Below, one piece after another: positions 47,162 to 56,097 of a stretch of 64,000 nt of DNA (positions are counted from its first letter, which is position 1; each line of letters starts with the position of its first letter). Source of the stretch: CAKZLS01 sp963771545 (lineage in GTDB: Bacteria > Pseudomonadota > Alphaproteobacteria > Rhodospirillales > Defluviicoccaceae); NCBI GenBank assembly GCA_963771545.1, contig CAVYTX010000002.1:2294001-2358000 (forward strand). The letters run 5' to 3'. The notes beneath the pieces are model-generated. The model worked only from the letters and a program-made list of their open reading frames with translations, was not told the DNA's origin and made no database searches. Both the position numbers and the translations under genes were made by a program.

Positions 47162-48910
47162 CTAAACGTACGCCTTGTACTTTTTGAGGTGACGCACGGG
47201 CTTGCTCAAGGCATCGCGGCGGAAGGGGTCGCCCAACTCCCGGGTGACGATCATCTCCAGGATGGTGGTCTTACCCTCCTTCTGCGCCTCGCAGGCGGAG
47301 TGCAGGGCCGGGCCGACGTCGGAGAGTTGCTCGATCACCTGGCCCTCGGCGCCCATCGCCCGGGCGATGGCGGCGAAACTCGGGTTCTCCAGGTTCGAGC
47401 CGACGAAACGCCGGCTGTAGAAATCGACCTGGTTCTTTTTCTCCGCCCCCCACTGCCGGTTGTTGAATACCACCGCGGTGACCGGAACATTCTCGCGCAC
47501 GCAGGTGAGGATTTCGCCGAAGCTCATGCCCCATGCGCCCTCGCCCGCGTAGGCGACCGCCGGCCGATCCGGGGCGGCCATCTTGGCGCCGATGATCGTC
47601 GGGAATGCATAGCCGCAGTTTCCGAAGCTCATGGCCGCGAACATGCTTCTCGGCCGCTCGAAGCGCAGGTAACTGTTGGCCACCGAACAGATATTGCCGA
47701 TGTCGGTGGAGACCATGGCGTTGTCCGGCAGCGCTTTCTCCAACTCCCGCAGCATCTGACGCGGATGCATCAGACCCGGATCTTCCTTGATCATGTCCAG
47801 GCTGTACGGGTCCTGTTCGTGGTGCCACTCGTCCAGCTCGGCCTCCCATTCCGTCTTCTCGGCGCTGATCTTGGACAGACGGTCGTCGCGGTTGGCGCGG
47901 CAAGCCAGCTCCTTGTTCCGAAGACGATCGGTCAGCGCCTCGGCCGCCTCCTTGGCATCGCCGCACAGCCCCACCGAGATCTTCTTCACCAGGCCCAGCA
48001 TCCTCGGATCCGCGTCCACCTGGATGATCTTCGCGTCCTTGGGCCAGTAGTCGAGACCGTGCTGGGGCAGCGTCCCGAACGGGCCCAACCGGGTGCCGAG
48101 CGCCAGCACGACGTCGGCCTGGCTGATCAGCTTCATGCCCGCCTTCGACCCCTGATAACCCAGAGGACCGCACCACAGAGGATGGCTCGCCGGGAACGAG
48201 TCGTTGTGGAGGTAGCTATTCACCACCGGAGCGCCGAGCAGGTCGGCCAACGCCATGCAGGCCTCGACGCCTCCCGAGGCGATCACGCCGCCGCCGGAAA
48301 CGATGACGGGGAACTTCGCCGAGGCCAAAATCTCCGCCGCGTCGTTCAGCACCTGGGTGCCGCCCGGACCCCGCTCGATCCGGATCGGCTCGGGAATATC
48401 GAAATCGTACTCGCCATAAAAGTAATCCCGCGGAATGTTGAGCTGGGTGGGGCCCATCTCCAGCATCGCGCGATCGAAACACCGCGCGGTAATCTCGGCC
48501 ATGCGCCGGGGGTTGTTCACGTGGCCCTGGAATTTCGTGATCTCCGAAAAGATCGGAAGCTGGTTGGTCTCCTGAAATCCACCCAGACCCGTGGTCGCGG
48601 TGCCGGACTCCGGCGCGATCATCACCACCGGGGTGTGCGCCCAATAGGCGGCGGCGATCGCGGTCACGAAATTGGTGACGCCCGGGCCGTTCTGGGCCAT
48701 GCACACGCCATGGCGGCCGCTCACCCGCGAATAACCGTCGGCCATGTGGCCGGCGCCCTGTTCGTGCACGATCGGGACATAGCGGATACCCGCCGCCGGG
48801 AAGATGTCCAGCGCGTCCATGCACGCCGAGCCAACGATCCCGAACACATCGGTCACACCGTTGGCGACTAGTGTTTCCACAAACGCTTCACTGGGTGTCA
48901 TGAGCGTCAT
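47162..48910 (-). CDS. xsc: Sulfoacetaldehyde acetyltransferase
   Basis: The 582-aa thiamine-diphosphate enzyme converts sulfoacetaldehyde and phosphate to acetyl phosphate and sulfite, the key desulfonation step for taurine and isethionate. Family-specific stretches are VFGIVGSACMDALDIFPAAG, VHEQGAGHMADGYSR with the catalytic Glu, and NNRQWGAEKKNQVDFYSRRF. The ThDP-metal motif reads GEGAWGMS where GDG is usual for ThDP enzymes, a conservative Asp-to-Glu change. It lies in a minus-strand run with TRAP, IclR and ackA genes. Confidence 0.96.
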   Translation of the reverse strand: MTLMTPSEAFVETLVANGVTDVFGIVGSACMDALDIFPAAGIRYVPIVHEQGAGHMADGYSRVSGRHGVCMAQNGPGVTNFVTAIAAAYWAHTPVVMIAPESGTATTGLGGFQETNQLPIFSEITKFQGHVNNPRRMAEITARCFDRAMLEMGPTQLNIPRDYFYGEYDFDIPEPIRIERGPGGTQVLNDAAEILASAKFPVIVSGGGVIASGGVEACMALADLLGAPVVNSYLHNDSFPASHPLWCGPLGYQGSKAGMKLISQADVVLALGTRLGPFGTLPQHGLDYWPKDAKIIQVDADPRMLGLVKKISVGLCGDAKEAAEALTDRLRNKELACRANRDDRLSKISAEKTEWEAELDEWHHEQDPYSLDMIKEDPGLMHPRQMLRELEKALPDNAMVSTDIGNICSVANSYLRFERPRSMFAAMSFGNCGYAFPTIIGAKMAAPDRPAVAYAGEGAWGMSFGEILTCVRENVPVTAVVFNNRQWGAEKKNQVDFYSRRFVGSNLENPSFAAIARAMGAEGQVIEQLSDVGPALHSACEAQKEGKTTILEMIVTRELGDPFRRDALSKPVRHLKKYKAYV

Positions 48911-49338
48911 TGTCCGCTTCTCCCTCCCACCTCGAAATGCCTGATTGAGCGATTTGTATGCAACCAGTAGTTTTGTTTTAGGCCATAGGGTTCAGTGAAT
49001 GGCTAAGAATGGCTAAAAAGCGCGTCGCCATTTGATCGCATAAATGATGCTGTCACAGTTCACTATTGGATTCAATACTAAAATAAATCGTCTCACTTTT
49101 GCTTGCCGACAGACCGGCATCAATTGCGACCGCACAACCACCCCCCTCGGGCCGGCTTGCCAACCCGGAACTTTTGTCGATGATGGTGTTCGTCTGTCTC
49201 TCGTCCGGGGCGATGGCGACCGCTAGGCCACCTTGCTTGAGACACAGCCTAGACTGGGTGAAAGGCCGGCGGTAGCGCCAGTTGGCGGTATTCGCTTGTA
49301 CCAGTTTCCGGATTGTGGCGGACCCGACTGGGTGCGGT
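48911..49338. promoter_or_regulatory. Intergenic region upstream of xsc
   Basis: This 428-base gap lies between the iclR stop and the xsc start and should carry the xsc promoter. It is AT-richer near xsc (about 48955-49090). It holds one copy of the 37-base dispersed repeat at 49268-49304. No coding sequence is convincing. Confidence 0.5.
49268..49304 (+). repeat. 37-base dispersed repeat, copy 1 (upstream of xsc)
   Basis: It begins GGCGGTAGCGCCAG, ends in ACCAG and matches 58904-58940 at 32 of 37 positions in the same orientation. Both copies lie upstream of minus-strand sulfonate genes (xsc here, tauX-like there). A shared regulatory element or a small interspersed repeat are the alternatives. 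Confidence 0.6.
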
Positions 49339-50118
49339 CTACGCCACCGATTTCTCCGCCTCTCGGCAAATGAGATGCTCGATCTTGGCCGCCGCCCGGC
49401 GCAGCGCCGGCAGCCGGATCCTGGCATCCTCCAGGGACATCCGGCGGATCGGGCCATGAACCGTCAAGGCGGCGCAGAACTGGCCGCGTGAATTGCTGAC
49501 CGGTACCGCGACGGCGACGAGTCCTTCCAAGAATTCTTCGCTGTCCCAGCTGAATCCAGCCGCCCGGATTCGCCCGAGTTCTCTCAAGAGATCATCCGGA
49601 TCGGTAATCGTGGCCGGCGTTTGACGCTCCAAGTGCAATCGCGCAATGACGTGCCTCGCCTCTTCCTCCGGCAGACTGCTGAGGTAAAGCTTACCGCTGG
49701 CGGTGCAATAAAGCGGAACATGGGTGCCCGTCGGCAATTGCAGTTGAAGCGGCCAACTCGACTCGACCCGGTCCGCATAGATCATGCGATGGCCATCCGG
49801 AACGGCGAGATTGCATGTCTCTCCCACCGCCCGCACCAACGATTCCAGGATCGCCTTGCGCTCGAGATTTAAATGGGACGAGCCGATGATATCGTGGGCG
49901 AACTCGAACAAACGAGGCCCGGCCACGAGACGGCTTCCTTCCACCGTCTTCTCGAGCAATCGCTCATCCACCAGCATTTGGCACAGGCGATGAGCGGTGG
50001 GCCGAGGGAGGTCAAGTTCGTCGCCGAGCTCGGCGACATTTATCGGCGCACTCGAGGCCGCGATCTTTTCCAAGATCGCGAAGACCCGAAGGAATGATCT
50101 CCCTTTGTCGCGTTGCAT
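49339..50118 (-). CDS. IclR family transcriptional regulator
   Basis: The 259-aa regulator has an N-terminal winged HTH (residues about 8-65: LRVFAILEKIAAS, VAELGDELDLPRPTAHRLCQ) and a C-terminal IclR ligand-binding domain with LPTGTHVPLYCTASGKLYLS and AGFSWDSEEFLEGLVAVAVP. It lies between the TRAP transporter and xsc genes on the same strand. IclR-type regulators (IseR) accompany isethionate genes in other bacteria, so control of this cluster by isethionate or a derivative is likely but inferred. A palindrome upstream may be its own operator. Confidence 0.92.
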   Translation of the reverse strand: MQRDKGRSFLRVFAILEKIAASSAPINVAELGDELDLPRPTAHRLCQMLVDERLLEKTVEGSRLVAGPRLFEFAHDIIGSSHLNLERKAILESLVRAVGETCNLAVPDGHRMIYADRVESSWPLQLQLPTGTHVPLYCTASGKLYLSSLPEEEARHVIARLHLERQTPATITDPDDLLRELGRIRAAGFSWDSEEFLEGLVAVAVPVSNSRGQFCAALTVHGPIRRMSLEDARIRLPALRRAAAKIEHLICREAEKSVA

Positions 50119-50147
50119 CTGCTCTTCCTAAGTGCCGGGGCCTTTTG

Positions 50148-50161
50148 GCCCCAAATGGGGC
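50148..50161. promoter_or_regulatory. Palindrome GCCCCAAATGGGGC upstream of iclR
   Basis: Six-base arms GCCCCA and TGGGGC flank AA, 30 bases upstream of the iclR start. Position and symmetry suit an autoregulatory operator, but arms this short can occur by chance in GC-rich DNA. Confidence 0.35.
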
Positions 50162-50263
50162 AGTGCTTGCTACCACCTTTCGACGGCACGTTTCAATCGT
50201 TAGCCACGTCCCGCGCAATGTCCTGAGCGGCCGGCCACTTCATACGGGATCGCGGACGCAATG

Positions 50264-51559
50264 CTACTGCGCAATATTAGCGCCCTCATAGAAAAGGAGA
50301 ATCGTCGACAACGAGGGTATCAGCGCGACCAAGACCCATACCACCAGCAAAGAGACCAGATAAGGCACCGCATAGCGCACGATTTTCAGGTAGGGAATGC
50401 CGGTGACGCCGCTGGCCACGTAAAGGTTGAGCCCGTACGGGGGCGTGATGAAGCCAATTGATGCCCCGACCAGGAAGATGACGGCGAAGTGGATGGGGTT
50501 CACGCCGATGGAGTCGGCGATCGGCGCGAGGATCGGCGCCAGAATGATGGTCACCGGAAGGCTTTCCAGAAACATGCCGACCACGAACACGATCAGCATG
50601 CAGGCGATCAGGATCGGATAGTAGCCCCCGAGCATGGTAATCAGCCCGGTGATGAATTCGTTGGCGCCAAGCAGAGAGAGAAGCTGCTGCATCACCACGG
50701 AAACCGCGATCAAGGGCGCCAGAAGGCCGGTGATCTGGCCGGAGCGGAAGATCACGTCCGGCAGCTTTTTGAGCTTCAGTTCCCTGGTGACCAACAGGCC
50801 GGACAGGAGGCAGAAGCCCACCGTCATGCCGGCGGCTTCGGTCGGCGAAAACACGCCGCCGTAAATGCCGTAAAGGACGATGAAAATCGCGAAAAATCCG
50901 AGATAGGCGCGGGCGCCGGTCTTCATGATCCGGGCCGGTTCGAACTGGATGAGGTGGCCCCACTGATTACGCTTTGCCAACAGGTAGCAGGTCACCTGCA
51001 TCGCCAACACCATCAGGATTCCCGGCAGCAAACCGCTGACGAACAGATCGCTGATGGAGAGGTTCATCATGTATCCGTAAACGATGAAGATGACGCTTGG
51101 CGGGATGATAATCCCGACCGTCCCGCCGGCGGCCACCGTCGCGGCCGAGAACGAGGGTTCATAACCGCCCCCCTTCATTTCCGGGTGCATGAGCGAGCCA
51201 ATAGTGGCGGTGGTGGCGGAGTTCGAACCCGAGATCGCCGCGAACAGCCCGCACGCCGCCAGCGCCGCCATGGCCAGGCCGCCCCGCATCCATCCCATCA
51301 CGGAATAGGCGAAGTCGGTCAGGCGTTTGGCGATGCCCGCGGCGGCGATGAGGTCGCCGGTGAGAATGAATAGGGGGAGAGCCAGGAGCCCGAAAAAGTT
51401 CAGCCCCTCATAAAGTGTTACGCCAATGTTCGCCAGCGTGAAATCGATGACCACGCTGACCCCGACGACCCAGAAACCGATGACGAGAAAGATCGGGACA
51501 CCGATCAGGAAAAGAACGACGACACCGAGAGAGATGGCGGCGATGAGAACTCCGTCCAC
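50264..51559 (-). CDS. TRAP transporter large permease, DctM type
   Basis: The 431-aa polytopic permease has about twelve spans. Family motifs are LPLFILTGDLIAAAGIAKRL, ALAACGLFAAISGSNSATTA and VGIIIPPSVIFIVYGYM. It uses the sodium gradient to import a carboxylate- or sulfonate-type ligand delivered by DctP. It lies 12 bases after dctQ. Beside an IclR regulator, a GMC oxidoreductase and xsc, isethionate (IseKLM-type) is the best substrate guess; taurine is the alternative. Confidence 0.93.
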   Translation of the reverse strand: MDGVLIAAISLGVVVLFLIGVPIFLVIGFWVVGVSVVIDFTLANIGVTLYEGLNFFGLLALPLFILTGDLIAAAGIAKRLTDFAYSVMGWMRGGLAMAALAACGLFAAISGSNSATTATIGSLMHPEMKGGGYEPSFSAATVAAGGTVGIIIPPSVIFIVYGYMMNLSISDLFVSGLLPGILMVLAMQVTCYLLAKRNQWGHLIQFEPARIMKTGARAYLGFFAIFIVLYGIYGGVFSPTEAAGMTVGFCLLSGLLVTRELKLKKLPDVIFRSGQITGLLAPLIAVSVVMQQLLSLLGANEFITGLITMLGGYYPILIACMLIVFVVGMFLESLPVTIILAPILAPIADSIGVNPIHFAVIFLVGASIGFITPPYGLNLYVASGVTGIPYLKIVRYAVPYLVSLLVVWVLVALIPSLSTILLFYEGANIAQ

Positions 51560-51571
51560 GGTACTTCTCCT

Positions 51572-52090
51572 CTAGTCCGAAACGACGCTCATGGCTAAAT
51601 CGAACGGTTCACCGGACCGGTAGGTCTTCCAGTCTTCCAGCAAGTTCTGAAAAGCGCGGAAGATCAAAAGCGTCCAGGCGACCGGCGTCGCTAGATAGAA
51701 CCACCACTGCATGAAGTTCGTTGTTCCGGGAACGATGGCGAAATTCATGTATTGAAGGTTCACCTGCTCGGAAGTGAAGACGATGACGATGGCGCCAAAC
51801 GCGGCCCAGAGCAGGAAATCCAGGCACAACGCCGCGAACTGCAGTTTGTACGGCAGCTTCTGGCGCAGTTCCGCGAAGCGGAGATGGGACCGGACGCGAA
51901 CGTTGTACGCGGCGCCGAACCATGTCACCCAAAGAAATAGATAGACGGGAATGGTCGTGCTCCACGCCGCCTGCTCCTTGAAGACATACCTCCGGATCAC
52001 CTCGACGAATATGATCCCCGCCATGCTCAGATATGAAATGAGGATGATGGTTTTTTCCAAATTTCGATCGATGAACTTGATCACAGGCAC
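51572..52090 (-). CDS. TRAP transporter small permease, DctQ type
   Basis: The 172-aa protein has four spans with the DctQ pattern (ISYLSMAGIIFVEVIRRYVF, TTIPVYLFLWVTWFGAAYNV, RSHLRFAEL). It partners DctM; the genes are 12 bases apart. The dctP gene lies 130 bases upstream on the same strand, giving the order P-Q-M. Confidence 0.92.
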   Translation of the reverse strand: MPVIKFIDRNLEKTIILISYLSMAGIIFVEVIRRYVFKEQAAWSTTIPVYLFLWVTWFGAAYNVRVRSHLRFAELRQKLPYKLQFAALCLDFLLWAAFGAIVIVFTSEQVNLQYMNFAIVPGTTNFMQWWFYLATPVAWTLLIFRAFQNLLEDWKTYRSGEPFDLAMSVVSD

Positions 52091-52220
52091 AGCTTCTCTC
52101 CCATCGCCGGCTCACGAACTTCGTTTGCCGCGTTCCGCCGCCGCTCGCTTTTACGCCGCTTGACGCTTGGCCCCTTGCTCAGCCGTCGCTCCGGCACGGT
52201 CGCTTGCTCTTTTCAACGCC

Positions 52221-53455
52221 CTAGCTTCTCCACCAACGGCGCGGCTCGACGTTCTCGGCGAGGGTGCCAACCGGGATCTCACGCGCGATCTTCGACATCT
52301 CCGTGTAGGTATCGACGCCGCCGGCCCAGTCGTTCAGGCGTTCGCGCCACTCTTCCCAGGGTTCCGGAACGTACTGCGGGGAGCACATCTTCTCGGCCTT
52401 CTCGAGTTCTTCCGTGCTCAGGAAGGCGGGCCGAACGTTGTTGTTGGCGAACACCGTATCGGGCATTTGCGGATCCGAAAACCCAACCGTATTGATGAGC
52501 GCGGCCTCGTTGGCGCCTTGGATGAGCGCCTGGGTCCAATAGGCCGACTCCAGCACGGCGTCCTGAAGCTCGGGACCGAGCTTGTCGAAGACCTTTGCGT
52601 TCATGCTGGCGTGCTCCGTGCCGCAGAAAAATCTGAGATCCACGCTTTGCGAGACGACCGGAGCCATATTCGCGTAGGCCACCGCGGCGCCCAGGTTTCC
52701 GCGCCGTCGAGCAGACCTTGCTTGAGGCCGTCGAGGGTTTCCTCCCAGGCAATGGGGACGGGATTGAGGTTCATCAGCTGCATGGCGATCCGCCCGAGCT
52801 GGGTCCCGGTGACCCGGTTCTTGGTTCCGGCCAGTTGCTCGACGCTGGTGACCAGCGGCTTATCTTTCCATCCGAGACCCATTTGGAGGCCGCGGAGCTC
52901 GCAATGGGTGAAGAGAAACTTGATGCCGTGTCTCTTTTCCAAGGGCTCGCGGAGCAGCTGCATGCTTTTCGGGTGGTAGAAGAAATGGTACTGCGACGCA
53001 CGCGTGGGGAACATGTACGCATAGTCGAGCACGTTCAGATACGGCGCGGCGCCGGCTGAATTCTGCGTTGACGCGGCGAAAAGATCGACGATGCCTTGTT
53101 GAGCCTTACTGACGCAATTCAGCTGCCCGCAAATCTGGTTATTGCCGATGAACTCGATCCGGATCGCGCCATCGGTCCGTTCCTCGAGGTCGCGGGCGAA
53201 CTCGATGAATCCGGCGCGCTCGATCAACAGGTTCTGTTCGTTGAAACCGGATGCCCCGAACTTCAGTTCAAACTTCGGTTCCTTGCCGAACCGCTTTTCA
53301 TAGGTGGAGCTGGCGGCTTGGGCGAGCCGGGGAAGAGACACCGCGCCGGCGAGACCGCCGGCGGCAAGCAACGTCGAGCTGATCCCATAGGCCTTGGTGA
53401 GCCTCAGAAGATCGCGTCGCGAGATACCCGTGAGTTTTTCCTTGAGCATGAACAC
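52221..53455 (-). CDS. TRAP substrate-binding protein, DctP type, single-base frameshift
   Basis: The N-terminal frame runs from 53455 with a twin-arginine signal (SRRDLLRLTKAYGIS, LPRLAQA) through FGASGFNEQNLLIERAGFIE to GLKQGLLDGAETW. The continuation, VAYANMAPVVSQSVDLRFF, is in another frame and ends at 52221. One more C in the run at 52690-52692 (plus strand) would join them into about 411 aa. The binding-protein core has the usual DctP pattern LDGLKQGLLDGAE. It would deliver a C2 sulfonate to DctQM in the periplasm. Tat rather than Sec export suggests folding before export. Confidence 0.85.
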
Positions 53456-53563
53456 CCTCCCAAATCACGTGGTTTCGTGTAAAAACGAAATTTTATATAT
53501 CATTATTGCATCAGCAATAGCATCGTGCAACACTCTTTTCCCGCAATATCGGGCGCGCATTTG

Positions 53564-53589
53564 CACGATCTTGATTCAACTAGATCGTG
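53564..53589. promoter_or_regulatory. Perfect inverted repeat CACGATCT-N10-AGATCGTG, candidate operator
   Basis: Eight-base arms spaced by ten bases lie between the divergent dctP (-) and GMC oxidoreductase (+) genes, 34 bases upstream of the latter's ATG. Position, symmetry and a centre-to-centre distance of 18 bases suit a dimeric regulator, most simply the IclR protein encoded nearby. Confidence 0.55.
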
Positions 53590-53622
53590 TATTTGCCGGC
53601 GGCGGGTACGGAAGGAACAGAG

Positions 53623-55236
53623 ATGGGAACCAGTTCGGAACAGGAGTTCGACTACATTGTCGTTGGCGCCGGCTCGGCCGGGTGCGTGGTGGCGAGCCGT
53701 TTGTCCGAGAACCCACGGCATCGGGTTCTTCTAATCGAGGCCGGACCGAAGGATACCTATCCGTGGCTGCACATCCCCGTCGGTTATTTCAAGACCATCC
53801 ACAATCCAAAAACCGATTGGTGCTACGAGATCGAACCCGATCCGGGTCTGAGCAATCGGCGGATGAAATGGCCGCGGGGCCGGGTCCTCGGCGGCTCGAG
53901 CGCCCTGAATGGCCTCCTGTACATTCGCGGGCAGAAAGAAGATTACGACGACTGGCGTCAACTCGGAAACGCCGGTTGGTCGTACGACGACGTCCTTCCC
54001 TACTTCAAGAAATCCGAGGACCAGGAACGCGGCGCCAATGACTATCACGGCGTCGGCGGGCCGCTGAAAGTTGCGAACATGAGGTTCAGCCGTCCGATCT
54101 GCGATTCCTTTGTCGACGCCTGCGCCGAACTCGGCATTCCCAAAAACGACGATTTCAATGGCGCCGATCAGGAAGGCGCCGGTTATTTTCAGCTGAATAC
54201 CCATCGGGGCCTCAGGTGGAGCTCGGCGACGGCATTTCTAAAGCCGGTCAAGGATCGGGCAAATCTGACGGTCGTCACGAAAGCCTTGGTTCGTGGCATC
54301 CATTTCGAAGACCAAACGGCCGTCGCCGTCGAAACCGACGTGCAAGGCGCGAGGCAGGTGTTCACGGCCCGAAAAGAGATCGTGCTATCGGCCGGCGCCA
54401 TCGGCTCGCCGCAAATTCTTCAGCTTTCCGGCATCGGGGGCGGCGAGCTGCTCCGGAAAATGGAGATCCCCGTCGTCAGCGACCTGCCGGGCGTCGGCGA
54501 AAATCTGCAGGATCACCTGCAGATTCGCTGCATCTATAAGACGATCGAACCGACCCTGAACGACGAGGTCAACAACCCCTTGCGGAAAATCCTCATCGGC
54601 CTTCAGTTCATTCTCAAGCGGACAGGGCCGATGACGATGGCCGCCAGTCAAGTGTGCGCGTTCACCAAATCCCGGTCCGAGCTGGACCGCCCCGATATTC
54701 AGTATCATGTCCAGCCGCTGAGCGCCGACAGTCCCGGCGAGGGACTTCACCGCTTCTCCGCATTCACCGCTTCGGTCTGTCAACTGCGGCCGGAAAGCAG
54801 GGGCCGCATTGTCATCAAGTCGCCCGACCCGCACGCGTATCCTCTAATCTACGCGAATTATCTGGACTCGCCGGTCGACCAGCGGGTGGCCGTCGATTCG
54901 CTGAAATTGACGCGGAGGCTTACGCAAACAAAAGCGCTCGCGAAGCACATAGCCGAAGATTTCCGTCCGGGACCTGGCGTTCAGACGGATGAGCAGTTCC
55001 TCGAGGCGGCGCGCGTCCTGGGAACAACCATCTATCACCCGACCAGCACGTGCAAGATGGGTTCCGATCCCATGGCGGTGGTCGACGACCGGCTACGGGT
55101 GCGCGGCGTCAAGGGGCTGCGCGTCGCGGATGCATCCATCATGCCGAAAATCGTCTCTGGCAATACTCACGCTCCCGCCGTGATGATCGGCGAAAAGGCC
55201 TCGGATATGATCCTTGAAGACGCACGTGCCGGCTAA
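53623..55236 (+). CDS. GMC family FAD oxidoreductase, isethionate dehydrogenase (IseJ) candidate
   Basis: The 537-aa choline-dehydrogenase-like flavoprotein has an N-terminal FAD fold (IVVGAGSAGCVVASRLSE), the GMC signature GRVLGGSSALNGLLYIRG and an active-site His in TTIYHPTSTCKMG. The later catalytic pair residue is Asn in VSGNTHAPAVMIG. The ATG at 53623 is preceded by GGAAGGAAC. IseJ, which oxidises isethionate to sulfoacetaldehyde, is a GMC enzyme found with IclR regulators and transporters. The neighbours here (TRAP, iclR, xsc, tauE) support that substrate, but choline or other alcohols cannot be excluded. Confidence 0.85.
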   Translation: MGTSSEQEFDYIVVGAGSAGCVVASRLSENPRHRVLLIEAGPKDTYPWLHIPVGYFKTIHNPKTDWCYEIEPDPGLSNRRMKWPRGRVLGGSSALNGLLYIRGQKEDYDDWRQLGNAGWSYDDVLPYFKKSEDQERGANDYHGVGGPLKVANMRFSRPICDSFVDACAELGIPKNDDFNGADQEGAGYFQLNTHRGLRWSSATAFLKPVKDRANLTVVTKALVRGIHFEDQTAVAVETDVQGARQVFTARKEIVLSAGAIGSPQILQLSGIGGGELLRKMEIPVVSDLPGVGENLQDHLQIRCIYKTIEPTLNDEVNNPLRKILIGLQFILKRTGPMTMAASQVCAFTKSRSELDRPDIQYHVQPLSADSPGEGLHRFSAFTASVCQLRPESRGRIVIKSPDPHAYPLIYANYLDSPVDQRVAVDSLKLTRRLTQTKALAKHIAEDFRPGPGVQTDEQFLEAARVLGTTIYHPTSTCKMGSDPMAVVDDRLRVRGVKGLRVADASIMPKIVSGNTHAPAVMIGEKASDMILEDARAG

Positions 55237-55301
55237 TCCTGTCCTCGGTCCGACATCGAGCTCGACACCAGGCGATTGGCAGGAAGGGTTATTGCCGTCC
55301 G

Positions 55302-56057
55302 ATGGAACCGCCTGTGGAACTGTTCGATGTCTTGCCACTGATTATCGCGATATTCGCGCTCGGGGGAACCGTCCAGGGAACGCTGGGATTTGGATTGCCC
55401 CTAACCACGATGTCGTTGCTGTCGGCGTTTCTCGACGTCCCGACGGCTGTCGCGTTGAACACCCTTCCCATGTTGGCGGGCTTTTTGTTCCAGGCCACGC
55501 GCGGCGGGCGAATGCTGATTATCATGCGGCGATTCTGGCTGCTTCTCATCACCCTCGCCATTGGAACATGGCTCGGCGCCATGCTGATCTCGATTCTCGA
55601 CCCGCGGTGGCTTCTCGGCATCCTGGGCGCGATCGTCATGGTGTTTTGTATGATCAACTATTTTCGGCCCGCGCTGAAGGTGCCCCATGGGGCGGAGAGA
55701 ACGGTGGGAGCCGCCATCGGTTTTGCCGCCGGAGTCATCGGGGGCGTCTCGACCGCGGGCGGTCCGCCGTTGATCATGTACGCCATCGCCCTGGATCTGG
55801 ACAAAGAGGAGTTTGTCGCGGTCCTGGGCACTTTCTTCCTGATGGGCGGCATCCTGGTCGCGATTGCCTACGTCGAGCAAGGCATCCTGAACGGCGAAAC
55901 AGCGCCGTGGTCCCTCGTGTGCGTTGTCCCGGCCCTCGCCTGCATGTGGCTCGGGCAACGGCTAAGCCGTCATATCGACCGGGAGCGGTTTCGCAAGATC
56001 GTCATGTTCGCGCTCCTCGTCCTTGGACTGAATTTGCTGAGAAGAGCGATTTGGTGA
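55302..56057 (+). CDS. tauE: TauE/SafE family anion permease, sulfite exporter candidate
   Basis: The 251-aa protein has about eight spans in two halves. TauE/SafE signatures include FALGGTVQGTLGFGLPLTTM near the start and AAGVIGGVSTAGGPPLIMY in the middle. The family includes the sulfite exporters of taurine and sulfoacetate degraders. It follows the GMC gene by 65 bases. With Xsc releasing sulfite from each substrate molecule, sulfite export is the likely role. Confidence 0.88.
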   Translation: MEPPVELFDVLPLIIAIFALGGTVQGTLGFGLPLTTMSLLSAFLDVPTAVALNTLPMLAGFLFQATRGGRMLIIMRRFWLLLITLAIGTWLGAMLISILDPRWLLGILGAIVMVFCMINYFRPALKVPHGAERTVGAAIGFAAGVIGGVSTAGGPPLIMYAIALDLDKEEFVAVLGTFFLMGGILVAIAYVEQGILNGETAPWSLVCVVPALACMWLGQRLSRHIDRERFRKIVMFALLVLGLNLLRRAIW

Positions 56058-56097
56058 TCGTTGGTATGAATAGTCCGCGCCCAACAGGAGGTTCGCT

